DNA of 64,000 bases from an uncultured Eubacteriales bacterium (GTDB lineage Bacteria > Bacillota > Clostridia > Lachnospirales > Lachnospiraceae). A program made the translations under genes and the position numbers. The number at the start of each line of letters is the position of its first letter. The stretch's first letter is position 1. The notes beneath the pieces were generated by a model. That model was not told the DNA's origin and did no database searches. It saw only the letters and a list, made by a program, of their open reading frames with translations. Location of the stretch: positions 1 to 64,000 of the forward strand of contig UQNS01000006.1 of the NCBI GenBank assembly GCA_900542465.1, in the 5' to 3' direction. This document shows, one piece after another, positions 61,347-64,000 of the stretch.

Positions 61347-62731
61347 ATCTGTCAGATGATTTTGACCTGAAGAGGCTGGTAAGATTCGTTATGCCTTCTG
61401 TCATAATGATGGTCTTTTCTTCGGTGTATGTAGTCATAGATGGATTTTTCGTATCAAATTTTGTAGGTAAGACCGCATTTGCATCAGTAAATATAATAAT
61501 GCCGTTCATAATGATACTGTCGACCATAGGTTATATGTTCGGTACAGGAGGTTCGGCGCTGGTATCGATGCTTATGGGACAGGGAAATGAGAAAAAGGCA
61601 AATGAAGTTTTTTCAATGCTTACCTATATTTTGATAGGTGTAGGAGTAAGCGCATCTATACTTGGATTTATATTTGTTAAGCCAATAGCTGTCATGCTGG
61701 GGGCAAGTCCGGATATGCTTCCTATGTGTATAAGATATACCAGAATATCGATGATCTCTCTTACATGTTTTATGCTGCAGAACTTTTTTCAGAGTTTTCT
61801 CGTAACAGCAGAGAAGCCGAAGATAGGACTGTTGGTAATGATCCTGGCGGGGGTAAATAATATCACATTTGACGGGATATTCGTTGGGGCCCTTGGAATG
61901 GGTATCGAAGGGGCAGCGTATGCAACAGTAATGAGTGAATACATAGCAGGACTGATTCCCCTATTTTATTTTTTAAGAAAAAATACAAGCAGGTTAAGTC
62001 TTGGCAGGGCCCGTTTTGAAGGGAAAACACTGGCAAAAGTATGTGGAAATGGATCATCGGAATTCGTAACCAACATTTCATTATCAGTCGTAAATATCGT
62101 TTATAACATACAGCTTATGAAATTCACAGGTCCGGACGGTGTGTCCGCGTATGGCGCTATCGAATACGTTTCGGCAATATTCATGGGTGTATTTATGGGA
62201 TATTCCATAGGAGCCTCTCCGGTCATAGGTTATAAATATGGCGCGGAAGATAAGAGGGCTCTCAGGTCAGTATTCAGAAAAAGCATAGTGATAATGATCG
62301 TATTAGGGATAACTTTATTTGCATTGGCTCAGATTTTTGCGCCGGCAATTGCTGATATTTTTGTGGGTTATGATCATAACCTGAAAAAACTTACGGTATA
62401 CGCTTTCAGGATCTATGCTTTTGCGTATCTGACGCTTGGTATAAATATTTTCGGATCGGCCTTCTTCACAGCTCTGAACAACGGAGCTGTATCGGCAGGG
62501 CTTTCGCTGACAAGAACGCTTGTATTTGAGCTTATATTTGTATATGTGTTGCCGCTGTTCCTGGGAGTGAACGGAATATGGCTCTCTATCATAGCTTCAG
62601 AGGTCGGAGCTATGGCAGTGACCGTAGTATGCCTTATGCATTACAGAAAACGGTATGGATACGGTCAAATGTTATATGATACAGCTGCAAACAAGCATAA
62701 CATCGGTGCAGGGACCGGAAAAGAAAGGTAA
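61319..62731 (+). CDS. MATE-family efflux transporter
   Basis: 470 residues, about twelve membrane segments in two related halves. FVMPSVIMMVFSSVYVVIDGFFVSNFVGKTAFASVNI is the MATE N-terminal pattern (VDG/IDGFFVs), and GTGGSALVSMLMGQGNEKKA follows. Drug, cation or metabolite export coupled to Na+ or H+; substrate unknown. The start lies inside marR (AAAGGAT upstream), indicating coupling. The closest subgroup looks like the MepA/DinF-type MATE of Clostridia, by eye only. Confidence 0.9.
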   Translation: MGELKKDAINLSDDFDLKRLVRFVMPSVIMMVFSSVYVVIDGFFVSNFVGKTAFASVNIIMPFIMILSTIGYMFGTGGSALVSMLMGQGNEKKANEVFSMLTYILIGVGVSASILGFIFVKPIAVMLGASPDMLPMCIRYTRISMISLTCFMLQNFFQSFLVTAEKPKIGLLVMILAGVNNITFDGIFVGALGMGIEGAAYATVMSEYIAGLIPLFYFLRKNTSRLSLGRARFEGKTLAKVCGNGSSEFVTNISLSVVNIVYNIQLMKFTGPDGVSAYGAIEYVSAIFMGVFMGYSIGASPVIGYKYGAEDKRALRSVFRKSIVIMIVLGITLFALAQIFAPAIADIFVGYDHNLKKLTVYAFRIYAFAYLTLGINIFGSAFFTALNNGAVSAGLSLTRTLVFELIFVYVLPLFLGVNGIWLSIIASEVGAMAVTVVCLMHYRKRYGYGQMLYDTAANKHNIGAGTGKER

Positions 62732-62738
62732 ACGTAAT

Positions 62739-62780
62739 AAAAACGGCCATAAATGAGAAAACTCATTTATGGCCGTTTTT
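62739..62780. terminator. Bidirectional terminator between MATE and surface-protein genes
   Basis: AAAAACGGCCATAAATGAG (62739-62757), loop AAAA, CTCATTTATGGCCGTTTTT (62762-62780). Perfect 19-base stem between convergent genes. Confidence 0.95.
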
Positions 62781-62819
62781 GCGTATTGCGTATATGATCG
62801 ATTTTAAAATTATATCTTA

Positions 62820-64000
62820 TCAGCTGCGTTTACGCTTGAAAGCAATAGCTCCGATAGCTGCTGCGCCGGAAGCTATAATAGCAAACACAGATACAGCAAG
62901 ATTATTTTTATCACCTGTTGCAGGGGATTTCTTCAGGTCGCTTTCAGAAGCATCCACGACTGAAGGGGATTTTTTGCCCGGTTTAACAGGGCCATTGTTG
63001 CCGCTCTGTGCATTTGCAACTGTGAATTCGGCAGCATCAGTCTTTCCATCAGTATAGACAAAAACGATCTTGTGAGATCCGGCTTCCAGGGTGTTAAGAT
63101 ACTCTGATTTCAGGTCTACTATAGTTGAACCGGAAGCGGATGTATACTTATCTTTTGGGGTGACCTGTCCATCGATCTCTATACCTATGAATTTAGAGTA
63201 ATCTCCGCTGCATGTAAAACTCAAATTGCCTGTGCTCGGTTTGATCCATGTGAAACCCGCGCCTTTGCTGATCAGATATTTTGGAGCGTCAGGCACAGAA
63301 GGGACTGTAGGTTCTGTTGGAACTGAAGGAGTTGTTTCTGTAGGTTTAGTAGGTTTTGTTGGAGTCGTCTGAGTTGGAACTGTGACCTTATCTTTCCATA
63401 GTGCTTTAACGGTAGTCGCCTTGCTGAAAGTATATTTAGCGCCTGGCTGATACTCGCTGCCGTCTATTGACCATGCCTTGAATTCTTTATTTTCAGGGGC
63501 TGTAAAGCGGCACTCAGTAAGTGTGAACGGCTCTCCTTCTGTGGCAACAGCATCAAGCATAGAGCCGCTTCCTCCGCCGTTGTTATAAGTGATCGTATAT
63601 TTTTTCTTCATCGGAGTGTCAGCTTCAAATGACCAGCTGCCCTTGTATATAAAGGCTTTACCAGCATTATCCGGATTGCCGGAATCCCATCCTGAGAATA
63701 CATAATTTCCCTTGCTTCCGTCCTTTTCTCCGGAGATCTTCTTTCCGGCAGTGAATGAAGCCTCTGTGGCAGGTGTAGGGTCTACACCATATTCGAATTC
63801 AGGTCCGTCAGGAGGAAGCTGTGCAGATACAGGGGCACCATCCCACTGATACTTTACAGTTAACATTTCGCCGCGAACATTGACCTTAACAGTAATGTTT
63901 TCTATTGGTGCATATGCATCAGAATTATCAGGAACGAATCTGCATTTATACATATGGCTTCCAAAATCTCCATATGAAGTAACTTCGCTGTTCCACTCAA
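62820..64000 (-). CDS. Sortase-type surface protein, 5' end beyond the window
   Basis: The frame is open to the right window edge, so only the C-terminal ~393 residues are seen. Beta-rich repeats: an InlB/Flg_new-like part (KKYTITYNNGGGSGSM, ENKEFKAWSIDGSEYQPGAKYTFS), a Thr/Pro spacer (VPTQTTPTKPTKPTETTPS), an Ig-like domain (SKGAGFTWIKPSTGNLSFTC) and a C-terminal sorting signal: SPATGD, a hydrophobic segment (LAVSVFAIIASGAAAIGAIAF) and KRKRS. SPATGD is an LPxTG variant. Probably anchored to peptidoglycan; function likely adhesive but unknown. Confidence 0.85.
   Translation of the reverse strand, partial: EWNSEVTSYGDFGSHMYKCRFVPDNSDAYAPIENITVKVNVRGEMLTVKYQWDGAPVSAQLPPDGPEFEYGVDPTPATEASFTAGKKISGEKDGSKGNYVFSGWDSGNPDNAGKAFIYKGSWSFEADTPMKKKYTITYNNGGGSGSMLDAVATEGEPFTLTECRFTAPENKEFKAWSIDGSEYQPGAKYTFSKATTVKALWKDKVTVPTQTTPTKPTKPTETTPSVPTEPTVPSVPDAPKYLISKGAGFTWIKPSTGNLSFTCSGDYSKFIGIEIDGQVTPKDKYTSASGSTIVDLKSEYLNTLEAGSHKIVFVYTDGKTDAAEFTVANAQSGNNGPVKPGKKSPSVVDASESDLKKSPATGDKNNLAVSVFAIIASGAAAIGAIAFKRKRS

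Noticed and set aside
61863..62081. 72-codon reverse frame inside the MATE gene
   Set aside because: No RBS, fully inside a well-supported membrane protein gene, no homology by eye.

Overview
The window looks like a chromosomal segment of an anaerobic, low-to-mid GC Clostridia member, most likely a Lachnospiraceae of the Butyrivibrio/Pseudobutyrivibrio type. This is inferred from gene content: a single large fatty-acid operon using FabK, NiaR control of NAD synthesis, anaerobic NrdG, HemZ, a bifunctional Rel, GH25-LysM and sortase-type surface proteins, and strong AGGAGG-like ribosome binding sites. I saw no rRNA, tRNA or CRISPR array.

Layout. 0-2.9 kb is a graveyard: a GH25-LysM fragment, tandem hairpins, an unknown ORF, a dehydrogenase/GGDEF chimera and a reverse-strand LysR stump. 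2.9-10.0 kb holds an NSS transporter, then NAD synthesis (nadA divergent from nadB-nadC-niaR), an AlaX-type tRNA editing protein and a DegV protein. 10.2-11.8 kb is a mobile-element scar: an IS3-family element with three premature TAA codons next to the last codons of a tyrosine integrase and arm-like repeats. 11.8-12.25 kb is a low-molecular-weight phosphatase. 12.6-23.4 kb is one long lipid operon (acpP-accBCDA-fabH-fabK-fabD-fabG-fabF-fabZ-marR-birA-bioY), which joins malonyl-CoA supply, chain elongation, a FabT-like regulator, biotin attachment and biotin uptake; birA carries an in-frame TGA.

23.5-35.2 kb: a lysophospholipase-like hydrolase; reverse-strand ald2-mtnK-mtnA, which together match the DHAP shunt for methylthioadenosine/5'-deoxyadenosine salvage; reverse-strand nrdG-dut-uppP; forward rel, MBL hydrolase, mgtC-like and hemZ. 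35.2-42.4 kb: an ABC exporter pair, aspS, a FemAB-type transferase and glyA. 42.4-46.2 kb: a reverse-strand trio (AraD-type epimerase, IspD/TarI-type cytidylyltransferase, SDR epimerase) divergent from a family 2 glycosyltransferase, read here as a surface-glycan pathway.

46.2-49.9 kb is a second decay zone: two sensor kinases run together with nonsense codons and a frameshift, a response regulator cut off after its receiver domain, and the tail of a surface protein with an in-frame TAG. 50.0-56.0 kb is arginine synthesis (argG divergent from argC-argJ-argB-argD) with ARG-box-like repeats between. 56.0-59.1 kb has pheA and a two-gene version of purine steps 9 and 10 (PurO-type cyclohydrolase plus stand-alone AICAR transformylase). 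59.2-64.0 kb has a PHP phosphoesterase, a CsoR-family sensor with a histidine-rich head, a MarR-MATE efflux pair and the 3' part of a sortase-type surface protein that runs off the window.
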